A DNA stretch of 64,000 nucleotides. Source: JBATTK01 sp049670505 (GTDB lineage: Bacteria; Bacteroidota; Bacteroidia; Flavobacteriales; Flavobacteriaceae). The notes below the pieces were generated by a model, which was not told the DNA's origin, ran no database searches, and worked only from the letters and a program-made list of their open reading frames with translations. Made by a program: the position numbers and the translations under genes. The DNA lies in contig JBATTK010000036.1 of NCBI GenBank assembly GCA_049670505.1, positions 1-64,000 of the forward strand, given 5' to 3'. Of this stretch, positions 15,413 to 23,880 are shown one piece after another; position 1 is the stretch's first letter, and each line of letters begins with the position of its first letter.

Positions 15413-16261
15413 ATGGTCAACACCAATGGTCATCTTATTCCCAAGGACAACTTAAGTTTTAACCATGAAAATAGGGGGCTGCGCTATGGAGATTCTCTTT
15501 TTGAAACCATACGGGTCGTAAACGGGAGCATCTATTTTTGGGAAGATCACTACCTTAGGTTAATGTCGTCCATGCGCATACTTCGGATGGAAATCCCTAT
15601 GGAATTTACGATGGAATTCTTGGAGGAGCAATTATTACGTACGGTACGTTCCAATAGTTTGGAAAATGCTTCCGCCCGTGTTCGTCTCACAGTATTCCGG
15701 AAAAACGGAGGGTTATACTTGCCACATACCAACGAGATTTCATTTATCATAGAAGCTCATCCACTACATACCCCGTTTTATCTTTTGGACGACGCATCCT
15801 ATGAGGTAGAACTTTTTAAGGATTTTTATATCAATCCAGACATGCTATCTACCCTAAAGACCAATAATAGAATACTAAATGTAGTTGGAAGTATTTTTGC
15901 CAAGGAGAACGGTTACGATAATTGTTTGCTATTGAACAACACCAAACATTTAGCGGAGGCACTGAACGGGAATATCTTCTTGGTAAAGGATAATGTAATA
16001 AAAACACCCTCCTTGAAAGATGGATGTTTAAACGGAATAATCAGAAAAAAAATAATCCAGATAATACATAAGATAGAAACCTATGATCTGGAAGAAATTT
16101 CGATCTCCCCTTTTGAACTCCAAAAAGCCGACGAGGTATTTATAACCAATGCCATTGTAGGGATACAACCTATAAGTAAGTATAGGAAAAAGGAGTTTAC
16201 AACCTCCGTTGCCAAAGATTTGGTAGGGAAATTAAATGCAATTGCAAAATTAGAGAGTTAA
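15413..16261 (+). CDS. Class IV aminotransferase (PabC/branched-chain type)
   Basis: 282-residue PLP fold-type IV enzyme. HENRGLRYGDSLFETIR (about 19-36), LKTNNRI (catalytic Lys, about 143) and LAEALNGNIFLVKD (cofactor-binding loop) are visible. Family members include aminodeoxychorismate lyase, branched-chain and D-amino-acid aminotransferases; the flavobacterial homologues of this size are usually annotated as PabC-like, but the substrate cannot be fixed here. The ATG immediately follows a terminator-like T run. The 3' end overlaps the convergent yqgE stop by four bases. Confidence 0.87.
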   Translation: MVNTNGHLIPKDNLSFNHENRGLRYGDSLFETIRVVNGSIYFWEDHYLRLMSSMRILRMEIPMEFTMEFLEEQLLRTVRSNSLENASARVRLTVFRKNGGLYLPHTNEISFIIEAHPLHTPFYLLDDASYEVELFKDFYINPDMLSTLKTNNRILNVVGSIFAKENGYDNCLLLNNTKHLAEALNGNIFLVKDNVIKTPSLKDGCLNGIIRKKIIQIIHKIETYDLEEISISPFELQKADEVFITNAIVGIQPISKYRKKEFTTSVAKDLVGKLNAIAKLES

Positions 16262-16818
16262 TTTAGGCCCGGGTTTTCTGGGGAATTCGACCATAACAGA
16301 TAATTTCCGCCTAATTCCATCATTTTTTCCTTCCAAAAAGCGCTGGTCGATTTTTGAATAATATCACTTTCGTATTTATTCTTCGCCACTATCCATGATT
16401 TCGACAATAGTTCCTGATCCAACTGAAGTGAATCCCATCCGGAATAGCCTAGGAAGAAACGTATATCCTTGTGTGTAATCATTTTTTTATTGATGAGGTC
16501 AATGGTATTCTCAAAATCCCCGCCCCAGTAGATTCCATCGGATATTTCTATACTATTATCTATCAAGTGGGGTACCTTGTGTATAAAGTATAGGTTGTCC
16601 TGTTCAACGGGTCCTCCGTTGTAAACTTTAAAAGGTATATGTATTTCCGTAATAAGATCGCCGATATTATATTCCAAAGGTTTGTTCAAAATAAAGCCTA
16701 CAGAACCTTCCTCATTATGTTCCGCCAGTAGAACAACAGATCTGTTGAAGGATACATCTCCCGTTAGGGTAGGTTCTGCAATCAATAACTTACCTTTTTT
16801 TGGCTTTAGACTAACCAT
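16258..16818 (-). CDS. YqgE/AlgH family protein
   Basis: 186 residues, DUF179. Family landmarks: KPKKGKLLIAEPTLTGDVSFNRSVVLLAEHNEEGSVGFILNKPL at the N-terminus, VYNGGPVEQDNLYFIH near 85, and FFLGYSGWDSLQLDQEL near 140. A conserved bacterial protein of uncertain function (AlgH in Pseudomonas was linked to alginate regulation). Complete; convergent with the aminotransferase. Confidence 0.93.
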   Translation of the reverse strand: MVSLKPKKGKLLIAEPTLTGDVSFNRSVVLLAEHNEEGSVGFILNKPLEYNIGDLITEIHIPFKVYNGGPVEQDNLYFIHKVPHLIDNSIEISDGIYWGGDFENTIDLINKKMITHKDIRFFLGYSGWDSLQLDQELLSKSWIVAKNKYESDIIQKSTSAFWKEKMMELGGNYLLWSNSPENPGLN

Positions 16819-16880
16819 AGTTAAATTACATAATATTTAAAAATAAGATAATTCTTATAAAAACCAAAAGTGTGCCAACA

Positions 16881-16914
16881 AAAAAGCATCTGCCTACTAG
16901 GCAGATGCTTTTAT
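16881..16914. terminator. Bidirectional terminator downstream of the HU gene
   Basis: AAAAGCATCTGCC-TACTA-GGCAGATGCTTTT: a perfect 11-bp-plus stem with an A run on one side and a T run on the other, between the HU gene and yqgE. Confidence 0.85.
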
Positions 16915-16933
16915 TGTATTTTACAACTATGAA

Positions 16934-17206
16934 TTAGTTTACCGCTTTACCTAAATCGGCACCTGCTTTAAACTTAACGACATTTTTAGCTGCGATCTGA
17001 ATAGTTTTTCCAGTTGAAGGGTTCCTTCCTTCTCTTGCATTTCTTCTAGATACAGACCAAGATCCGAAACCTACCAAAGACACTCTATCACCTTTTTTAA
17101 GAGATCCTTCTACATTTCCTAAAAAAGATTCCAATGCCTTCTTTGCTGCTGCTTTCGTGATGCCAGCATCAGCTGCCATAGCATCGATTAATTCTGTTTT
17201 GTTCAT
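16934..17206 (-). CDS. HU-family DNA-binding protein
   Basis: 90 residues, the normal length. Begins MNKTELIDAMAADAGITKAAAKKALESF and carries the beta-arm segment GFGSWSVSRRNAREGRNPSTGKTIQIAAKNVVKFKAG that wraps DNA. Histone-like homodimer that bends DNA and organises the nucleoid. Single-gene unit with its own strong promoter (17252-17281) and terminator (16881-16914). Confidence 0.96.
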   Translation of the reverse strand: MNKTELIDAMAADAGITKAAAKKALESFLGNVEGSLKKGDRVSLVGFGSWSVSRRNAREGRNPSTGKTIQIAAKNVVKFKAGADLGKAVN

Positions 17207-17251
17207 AATTTAATTAAATTAATTGTTGTTAATATAATTCTAAAGCTAGAA

Positions 17252-17281
17252 CAAATTTATACGGATTTGCTTGTAACGCAA
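17252..17281 (-). promoter_or_regulatory. Bacteroidota-type promoter of the HU gene
   Basis: On the minus strand TTG (17281-17279), a 19-base spacer, then TAAATTTG (17259-17252): an exact TTG/TANNTTTG match about 45 bases upstream of the HU start. Confidence 0.75.
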
Positions 17282-17382
17282 GTGAAATAAGGGGAAATCC
17301 CTATTTTTGTTGATAACTTGAAACGTTTGTTGATAAAGTAAGGGTTTTTTTACGCTTCTCGCAGCCCAATGTTAGTGGGGCT

Positions 17383-18330
17383 TTAGCTTACATAGGCATT
17401 TTTTTCCAGTTTTAATCCATTTAAGACTTCCTGCGCAGTCATCCTTCTTTTTCCAGGCAACTGTATTTCCACAAGGTTGATGTACCCATCCCGTACAGCT
17501 ACTTTCAGTTCTTTTTTATCAAATAGAATGGTCCCGATCGGTAGTGTATGTTTTTCCTTTTCCATAATTGCGGTGTACACTTTAAGAAAGATAGACTCGT
17601 CCCCATTATACAATGTGGTCCAAGCTGTTGGATAGGGACTCAATCCCCGTATGTGATTGTAAATGTCATCCATAGGTCTTTCCCAATCTATATTACAGGT
17701 ATCCTTATGGATTTTGTAGGCGGACTTTAATTCCTTTATATCCTTTTGCTTTTTACGCACTACCTTCTGGTTTTCAATTTGTTTTACGGTGCTTAGAACC
17801 AGTTTAGCACCCAAGTGCATTAATCTATCGTGTAGGCTTCCTGCCGTATCATCAAAAAGAATCTCGGCTTTTTCCTGTAGTATGATTTCGCCGGTATCTA
17901 TTTTATCATCAATAAAAAAAGTACTTACACCCGTTTCAGTTTCTCCGTTCATTATTGCCCAGTTTATTGGGGCGGCTCCCCTATAATTTGGGAGTAGGGA
18001 AGCATGGAGATTAAATGTTCCATATTTGGGCATATCCCAAACTACCTTGGGCAACATTCTAAAAGCAACAACGATATGCAGATTGGCACTTAACGATTTC
18101 AGTTGCTCTAAAAAAACGTTGTCCTTTAGGTTCGTTGGTTGCAACACTTTTATTGCTTTTGCTACCGCATATTGTTTTACTGCCGATTCCTGTAACTTTC
18201 TCCCCCTTCCCGCCGGTCTATCCGGAGCCGTAATAACACCGACAATAGTATAGGAATTTTGTACAAGTGCGTCCAAAGTGGCTACTGCAAAATCCGGGGT
18301 ACCCATAAAAACAATTCGTAATTTCTCCAT
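17383..18330 (-). CDS. fmt: Methionyl-tRNA formyltransferase
   Basis: 315 residues. The N-terminal formyltransferase domain has IVFMGTPDFAVATLDAL, the catalytic Asn and His in TFNLHASLLPNYRGAAPINWAI (about 105-125) and the Asp in FIDDKIDTGEIILQ; the C-terminal OB-like domain covers about 205-315. Uses 10-formyl-THF to formylate Met on initiator tRNA in the cytosol. Starts one base after the recQ stop, so the two are cotranscribed (AAA ATPase - recQ - fmt). Confidence 0.96.
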   Translation of the reverse strand: MEKLRIVFMGTPDFAVATLDALVQNSYTIVGVITAPDRPAGRGRKLQESAVKQYAVAKAIKVLQPTNLKDNVFLEQLKSLSANLHIVVAFRMLPKVVWDMPKYGTFNLHASLLPNYRGAAPINWAIMNGETETGVSTFFIDDKIDTGEIILQEKAEILFDDTAGSLHDRLMHLGAKLVLSTVKQIENQKVVRKKQKDIKELKSAYKIHKDTCNIDWERPMDDIYNHIRGLSPYPTAWTTLYNGDESIFLKVYTAIMEKEKHTLPIGTILFDKKELKVAVRDGYINLVEIQLPGKRRMTAQEVLNGLKLEKNAYVS

Positions 18331-18331
18331 A

Positions 18332-20230
18332 TTAAATCAATACATATTCATTTTTCGTGTTCATCCCAATATGACCTTCTTCCAATAACTGCTGAAGCAC
18401 CGTCAAAATTACATTTTCTTTATAGGGCAGCATTTGTATCACTTGTCTGGAAGATCGATGTTGCTCCCTTAAAAGTAATAAAACCTCTTTTGCAATGCTT
18501 TTTTGGACCTCTGGGCCAACTTTGATATGTTGGGTACAAAAATCACATTTGCCACAGTTTTCTTCTTTTTTTTCACCAAAATAATGGAGTAGCTGTTTGT
18601 TCCTACATATCGTATCGTTCTTTATGTAGGATAACATGCTTTCCATATTGTTTATTTTGACCTGCTGCTGTTCTTTTACTTTTTTTACAAAAGGATTTAT
18701 GGTAATATCATCTTCCCGGGGTACTAAAAATGTTATTTCCAAATCGCTATGTTCTGCCTGGTATACTATTATTTCGTCTTTATGGACTTGTTCCAGAGCT
18801 TCAATGACTTTTCCTTCGGAAACGCTGGCTTTCTTAGAAATTAGTACGGTATTTATTTTTGTGTCAAAATCAAAGATACCTCCATATGTTCTTAATATAG
18901 TTCGTAGTATGGGTGCTATGGTTTTGTTGGTATCCAAATATTGAAAAAGCTGTTGTTTTGAAGCAATGAACTTTGCCGTGGTCTTTTTAGAAAATGCTTC
19001 CGACAGGGCTATTACGGAGTTTTGATCTAAAATTCGCAGCGCATTATAGGCCCGTATGGCATTTAACTTATAGATTTCACAGAATTCATTAAAACGAAAT
19101 TGAAAAGTCTCGTTATTGCCCTCACCATAGGGTATCTGAAAATAGCTGTTGAGCTTGCTATATACCAGTTTTAAAAACTCAATGGAGGGAAGAACATTGA
19201 TGAACTGGTTTTTTGCCTGATTTTCATCTGCTTTGTTGGTAATCAATATGGCTTCTGCCGGTGCACCGTTCCTACCTGCCCTACCGGCCTCTTGAAAGTA
19301 ATTTTCCAGACTATCGGGAATTTGATAGTGTACTACCAAGCCAACATCCGGTTTGTCTATACCCATTCCAAAGGCATTGGTGGCAACCATTATCTGTACC
19401 TTATCTTGTAGCCACAGATGTAACCGTTTTTCTTTTTCCTGTCTGGAGATGCCTCCATGGAAGTATGTGGAAGAGCAATTGTTTTCATTCAAGAACTTGG
19501 CCATTTCCTCAGCAGATCTTCTGGTTCTAACATAAACGATACCGCTTGTATTTGTTTGTGTACAAAGTTGTTTTAATCTATATCGCTTGTCTTCTTCCCA
19601 AATAACTTTAAAAGCTATATTATCCCTTAAAAAGGAATCTTTTACTTTTAGGGGATTTTGGAAGTTTAGATTCCCCACAATGTCATGGGCCACTCTTTGA
19701 GTCGCCGTTGCCGTCAAAGCAATGGTGGGAATATCGGGTATTAGCTCCCTAAGCACGGAACAGTTGAGATAGGCAGGCCTAAAGTCGTTCCCCCATTGTG
19801 AAATACAGTGTGCTTCATCAATGGCCAAAAGACTAACGTTCAATTGTTGAATTCTATCCTTTATGATTTCCTGTTGTAAACGTTCTGGCGAGAGATACAG
19901 AAACTTATAATTCCCATACAGACAATTGTCCAAAAGATCGTTTACCTGTTCAAAATGCATTCCTCCGGTAAGCGCAATTGCCTTTATACCACGTTTCTTT
20001 AAATTATCTACTTGGTCTTGTATGAGTGCAATAAGCGGTGAGATAACAATACAAATACCTTCTTTGGCCAATGCGGGAATTTGATAGCAGAGTGATTTTC
20101 CCCCACCGGTGGGCATCAGGGCAAGAACATCCCGACCTTTTAAAATTTCTGTAATAACCCGTTCCTGTGACCCCTTGAATTCTGAAAAGCCCCAATATTG
20201 CCGCAAGATTTCTTTAGGGTCTTTTTGCAC
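18332..20230 (-). CDS. recQ: RecQ-family ATP-dependent DNA helicase
   Basis: 632 residues. Walker A TGGGKS (41-46), DEAH at 138-141 inside LLAIDEAHCISQWGNDFRP, motif VI QEAGRAGRNG near 315, and a zinc-binding cluster (CRNKQLLHYFG..ENCGKCDFC) near 540-565. The C-terminus is a short winged-helix-like region; no HRDC domain is apparent, typical of the shorter RecQ paralogue in flavobacteria. Unwinds DNA in recombination repair. Shares its start base with the stop of the upstream ATPase gene. Confidence 0.93.
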   Translation of the reverse strand: MQKDPKEILRQYWGFSEFKGSQERVITEILKGRDVLALMPTGGGKSLCYQIPALAKEGICIVISPLIALIQDQVDNLKKRGIKAIALTGGMHFEQVNDLLDNCLYGNYKFLYLSPERLQQEIIKDRIQQLNVSLLAIDEAHCISQWGNDFRPAYLNCSVLRELIPDIPTIALTATATQRVAHDIVGNLNFQNPLKVKDSFLRDNIAFKVIWEEDKRYRLKQLCTQTNTSGIVYVRTRRSAEEMAKFLNENNCSSTYFHGGISRQEKEKRLHLWLQDKVQIMVATNAFGMGIDKPDVGLVVHYQIPDSLENYFQEAGRAGRNGAPAEAILITNKADENQAKNQFINVLPSIEFLKLVYSKLNSYFQIPYGEGNNETFQFRFNEFCEIYKLNAIRAYNALRILDQNSVIALSEAFSKKTTAKFIASKQQLFQYLDTNKTIAPILRTILRTYGGIFDFDTKINTVLISKKASVSEGKVIEALEQVHKDEIIVYQAEHSDLEITFLVPREDDITINPFVKKVKEQQQVKINNMESMLSYIKNDTICRNKQLLHYFGEKKEENCGKCDFCTQHIKVGPEVQKSIAKEVLLLLREQHRSSRQVIQMLPYKENVILTVLQQLLEEGHIGMNTKNEYVLI

Positions 20231-20793
20231 TACTGGAGATTTAGTTTTTTTAGTATAAAGGATAGTCGTTTTGCTATGGTTGTTTTGGGAACGATTGTTA
20301 AATCGTATCCAAGTCCCGAATAGGTCTCTTCTAAATGCCCATGCACTTGAACTGCCTCCTCAAAGCTTTCCAATCGCTCATTATCCGAGGTATAAATTTC
20401 TTCCCATGGGGGTAATATAAAAATAGCATCATACCTATGAATTTTGCACGCATCTATAAAATGTGCTTCGTATTCTTGGTTAAAATAATCCATATATGCC
20501 AATACATCGGGAATTCCGCGATCATAAAACGCATGTTCGCCATCAACTGTAGCGATTTGCCGGAATTGATCCACCCTTCCTTCCAATAGTTTCCGATTGA
20601 ATTCCGTAGGATCACTTACGCTAACTATAGGATTGGAAATAAAGGTTTCCGACCTACCTTCTTTTTTCGCCTCCAAGGTCATACTTCTAATAATTTCATG
20701 AAAACAGAAGAAACCGGCTTTTTCAAGTTGTTGTATAACAACTGTTTTTCCTGTTCCCGGACCCCCGGTAACGACAATTCTTTTTGGACTCAA
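20230..20793 (-). CDS. AAA_28-type P-loop ATPase/kinase-like protein
   Basis: 187 residues. Walker A GGPGTGKT (9-16), FHEIIRSM, and YDRGIPDVLAYMDYF (Walker B-like) are typical of the AAA_28 family, which looks like a nucleoside or cofactor kinase. The substrate is unknown. The final TAA overlaps the recQ start by one base. The 190 bases upstream, up to the divergent DUF493 gene, hold no other gene. Confidence 0.82.
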   Translation of the reverse strand: MSPKRIVVTGGPGTGKTVVIQQLEKAGFFCFHEIIRSMTLEAKKEGRSETFISNPIVSVSDPTEFNRKLLEGRVDQFRQIATVDGEHAFYDRGIPDVLAYMDYFNQEYEAHFIDACKIHRYDAIFILPPWEEIYTSDNERLESFEEAVQVHGHLEETYSGLGYDLTIVPKTTIAKRLSFILKKLNLQ

Positions 20794-20982
20794 TAGCTAT
20801 GATGTTAAGTACACAAAAGTAAGGAAACCAATAGTATTAAAATAATGTATACATCCTTGGACTTCCATTATCTTTGTTGCAAGAGGAGGTTGGCCATACC
20901 AAATAATTGGGAATAGTAAAAGCAAAGAAACGGATAGCCTAAAGAATTCATATGGTTTTTTATATTTGTAAAAAATTAGCAC

Positions 20983-21270
20983 ATGGATACAGATAAGTCG
21001 GACGAATTTTATGCAAGACTCAAGGAACAATTAGATCAAAATAATACCTGGCCATCCGACTATCTCTATAAGTTCATAGTTCCTACGGAAATAGGCAAGA
21101 TTGAACAGATCAATAAAATATTCGACAATACCGGAGCGGTAATAGAATCAAAACAATCAAAAAAAGGAAAATATACCAGTATTTCCATCGTAGTAAATCT
21201 CAAAAATCCCGATGAGGTCATCAAAAAATATAAGGAAGTAGGGGAAATCAAGGGCGTTATATCATTATAA
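20983..21270 (+). CDS. DUF493 (YbeD-like) family protein
   Basis: 95 residues with an ACT-like ferredoxin fold: KFIVPTEIGKIEQINKIFDNTGAVIESKQSKKGKYTSISIVVNLKNPDEVIKKYKEV. In E. coli the homologue YbeD lies beside lipB; the function here is not established. A TATATTTG -7 box at 20961-20968 lies 15 bases before the ATG. Probably leads the DUF493-DUF4290-murA group. Confidence 0.88.
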   Translation: MDTDKSDEFYARLKEQLDQNNTWPSDYLYKFIVPTEIGKIEQINKIFDNTGAVIESKQSKKGKYTSISIVVNLKNPDEVIKKYKEVGEIKGVISL

Positions 21271-21355
21271 AATAGTTTATGTACTATAATTTTGTTATTT
21301 TGCAACCATTATAAGAATACTTCCTTATTACATTTTTAAGCATAAATCTTTCAAT

Positions 21356-22009
21356 TTGAATTTAGTAGAAAACTTAGAGTACAACACTGAGCGCTCAAAG
21401 CTCATTATACCGGAATACGGTCGTCATTTTCAAAAAATGGTGGACCATGCCGTCTCCATAGCGGATGACGAAGAAAGAAATAGGATTGCAAAATCGATCA
21501 TAAGCGTAATGGGCAATCTGCAGCCCCATTTACGGGACGTACCTGATTTTCAACATAAATTATGGGACCAATTGTTCATTATGTCCGATTTTAAATTGGA
21601 TGTAGAATCGCCTTTTCCCATAACGAGCAAGGAGGTACTTCAGCAACGGCCAGAACCTTTGGGATACCCGCAAAACTTTCCTAAATATCGCTTCTATGGA
21701 AACAATATCAAAAGAATGATAGATGTGGCCATAAGTTGGGAAAAAGGAGATATGAGGGATGGCCTGGAATATGCCATAGCCAATCATATGAAGAAGTGTT
21801 ACCTAAATTGGAACAAGGATACCGTTGAGGATGCGGCCATTTTTAAACATCTCTATGAACTGAGCGATGGTCAGATAGACTTGGCCTCGGATGGGGAAAG
21901 TCTCACCGATAGTGGCCAGTTCCTCAAAAACAGGCCGGTAAAGACCAGTAGGACCAATACGGGCAAAAAGAATCAAAGAAACAATAATCGCGGTAAAAAG
22001 CGATACTAA
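21356..22009 (+). CDS. DUF4290 domain protein
   Basis: 217 residues from a TTG start (NLVENLEYNTERSKLIIPEYGRHFQKMVDHA is the usual family start). Mostly helical and Bacteroidota-restricted, ending in an Arg/Asn/Lys-rich tail (GKKNQRNNNRGKKRY) that could bind nucleic acid. Function unknown. Conserved upstream of murA in flavobacteria; 16 bases separate the two here, so cotranscription is likely. Confidence 0.9.
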   Translation: MNLVENLEYNTERSKLIIPEYGRHFQKMVDHAVSIADDEERNRIAKSIISVMGNLQPHLRDVPDFQHKLWDQLFIMSDFKLDVESPFPITSKEVLQQRPEPLGYPQNFPKYRFYGNNIKRMIDVAISWEKGDMRDGLEYAIANHMKKCYLNWNKDTVEDAAIFKHLYELSDGQIDLASDGESLTDSGQFLKNRPVKTSRTNTGKKNQRNNNRGKKRY

Positions 22010-22025
22010 TTTTTTTCCACCTTAA

Positions 22026-23333
22026 ATGGGTACATTCAAAATTGAAGGAGGTCACCAACTTCATGGTGAAATAACACCTCAGGGTGCCAAAAATGAAGCT
22101 TTACAGATACTTTGCGCCGTACTCTTGACATCGGAAAAAGTAGCTATTCATAATATTCCCGATATCGTAGATGTAAATAAGTTGATCTCCTTGTTAGAAG
22201 ACTTAGGGGTAAAAATTCAAAAGAAAGGCAAAGGTTCGTATACCTTTAAAGCCGATGATGTTAATCTAGACTACTTACAATCCGATCAATTTAAGGAGGA
22301 CGGTAGGGGACTTAGAGGTTCCATAATGTTGGTAGGACCTTTATTGGCACGTTTTGGCAAGGGATATATTCCCAAGCCCGGTGGGGATAAAATAGGCCGG
22401 CGTAGATTGGACACCCACTTTGAGGGGTTTATTAATCTTGGGGCCAAGTTTCGATACAATAAAGAAGAACACTTTTATGGTGTAGAGGCCAAGAAGCTCA
22501 AAGGTACATATATGTTGTTGGACGAGGCCTCGGTAACGGGTACCGCCAATATTTTAATGGCAGCTGTACTTGCAGAAGGACGGACCACCATATACAATGC
22601 GGCATGTGAGCCCTATTTGCAACAATTGTGCAAGATGCTGAATAGGATGGGTGCCAAAATATCCGGTATCGGATCTAATATGTTGCTCATAGATGGGGTC
22701 GATGAACTCATGGGTACGGAACATGCCATGCTTCCCGATATGATTGAAATAGGGAGTTGGATCGGACTTGCGGCCATGACCAAAAGCGAGCTTACGATTA
22801 AAAATGTAAGTTGGGACGATTTGGGCCAGATTCCCACCGTATTTCGAAAGTTAGGGATACGGATAGAACGGAAAGGCGATGATATTTTAATTCCTGAACA
22901 CAAGGATGGCTACAAAATCCAAAATTATATAGACGGTTCTATATTAACGATAGCGGATGCGCCTTGGCCCGGGCTTACACCCGATCTATTGAGTATCATC
23001 TTGGTAATTTCCACTCAGGCCAAAGGGGAGGTTCTGGTACATCAGAAAATGTTCGAGAGCCGATTGTTCTTTGTGGATAAACTAATAGATATGGGGGCAA
23101 AAATAATACTTTGTGACCCGCATAGGGCAACGGTCATTGGACACGATTTTAAGTCTACCCTAAAAGCGACCACTATGGTATCCCCGGATATCAGGGCCGG
23201 GATTTCCTTGTTGATCGCCGCTTTGTCGGCAAAAGGAACTTCTACCATCCATAACATTGAACAGATCGATCGTGGTTACGAGAACATCGATTCACGCTTA
23301 CGGGCCATAGGTGCCAAAATCGTTAGGCTATAA
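22026..23333 (+). CDS. murA: UDP-N-acetylglucosamine 1-carboxyvinyltransferase, Cys-to-Asp active site
   Basis: 435 residues. Transfers enolpyruvate from PEP to UDP-GlcNAc, the first committed step of peptidoglycan synthesis. Motifs: GAKNEALQI (Lys22, Asn23) and PGGDKIGRRRLDTHF. In E. coli the loop reads PGGC with Cys115; here the position (residue 121) is Asp, the same natural change known from fosfomycin-insensitive MurA of Mycobacterium and Chlamydia. Full length and otherwise normal. Followed by 547 bases without a gene. Confidence 0.95.
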   Translation: MGTFKIEGGHQLHGEITPQGAKNEALQILCAVLLTSEKVAIHNIPDIVDVNKLISLLEDLGVKIQKKGKGSYTFKADDVNLDYLQSDQFKEDGRGLRGSIMLVGPLLARFGKGYIPKPGGDKIGRRRLDTHFEGFINLGAKFRYNKEEHFYGVEAKKLKGTYMLLDEASVTGTANILMAAVLAEGRTTIYNAACEPYLQQLCKMLNRMGAKISGIGSNMLLIDGVDELMGTEHAMLPDMIEIGSWIGLAAMTKSELTIKNVSWDDLGQIPTVFRKLGIRIERKGDDILIPEHKDGYKIQNYIDGSILTIADAPWPGLTPDLLSIILVISTQAKGEVLVHQKMFESRLFFVDKLIDMGAKIILCDPHRATVIGHDFKSTLKATTMVSPDIRAGISLLIAALSAKGTSTIHNIEQIDRGYENIDSRLRAIGAKIVRL

Positions 23334-23619
23334 TCCGTTGTATCATAGAAAAATCTCATGTTTTTAGGCAAAGTGCAATCGTTTCCATAAACCATTCCAC
23401 CATTTTGTAACAACTACAAGATACGTGTAAAACCACTTTCTGATTCGCTACTGACTTCTATTTTCAAATCAACAAATCGTTAAATTAATTCTCAACTCTT
23501 CACCTAGGATCCCCAGCCTTTGGCAGGTAGGTTAGTTGTAATAGTTATTTGGTTATTGAGTAATTAATGCACTCGGACTAAGTAACAAATAACCCAGTAA
23601 CTATTTCATATTTCACCAT

Positions 23620-23708
23620 GTGCCTTCGATACGATTGCAGGCAATCACTCAGGTATCCAAAAAGGGTCATTGAGTGATTTTCGAATAGAAAATTGTATCG
23701 AAATGACA
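23620..23708. repeat. ~90-bp palindromic intergenic repeat, copy 1
   Basis: Nested inverted repeats: outer arms TTCGATACGATT / AAATTGTATCGAA and inner arms AATCACTCA / TGAGTGATT. Same family as the copies at 27762, 28079, 52934 and 59870. Confidence 0.85.
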
Positions 23709-23845
23709 TAACAAATAACTTAGTAACACCATAACACATCGTAATTTAATACCTTATTTTTAAGTCTGTACACCTTCTGTGCATAGAGCTGTGCATAGAG
23801 GTTTAGTGGGGATTTGATCATAACATTTCCTTCACATTTGGGCTG

Positions 23846-23876
23846 TTGCAAAAAGAAATGGAATAGCTTATTTTTA
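23846..23876 (+). promoter_or_regulatory. Promoter-like TTG-N20-TATTTTTA before the histidine kinase
   Basis: TTG at 23846-23848 and TATTTTTA at 23869-23876, spacing 20 bases. The -7 box ends four bases before the ATG, so a transcript from here would be leaderless or nearly so. One mismatch from the TANNTTTG consensus. Confidence 0.4.
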
Positions 23877-23880
23877 GATA

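Larger units (their letters stand above)
23334..23880. other. Gene-free stretch with repeat copy 1 and the HK promoter region
   Basis: No credible ORF. It holds runs such as TAACAAATAACCCAGTAACTATT, repeat copy 1 (23620-23708), the palindromic-looking tgcatagagctgtgcatagag stretch near 23779, and a promoter-like pair just before the histidine kinase gene. Confidence 0.6.
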
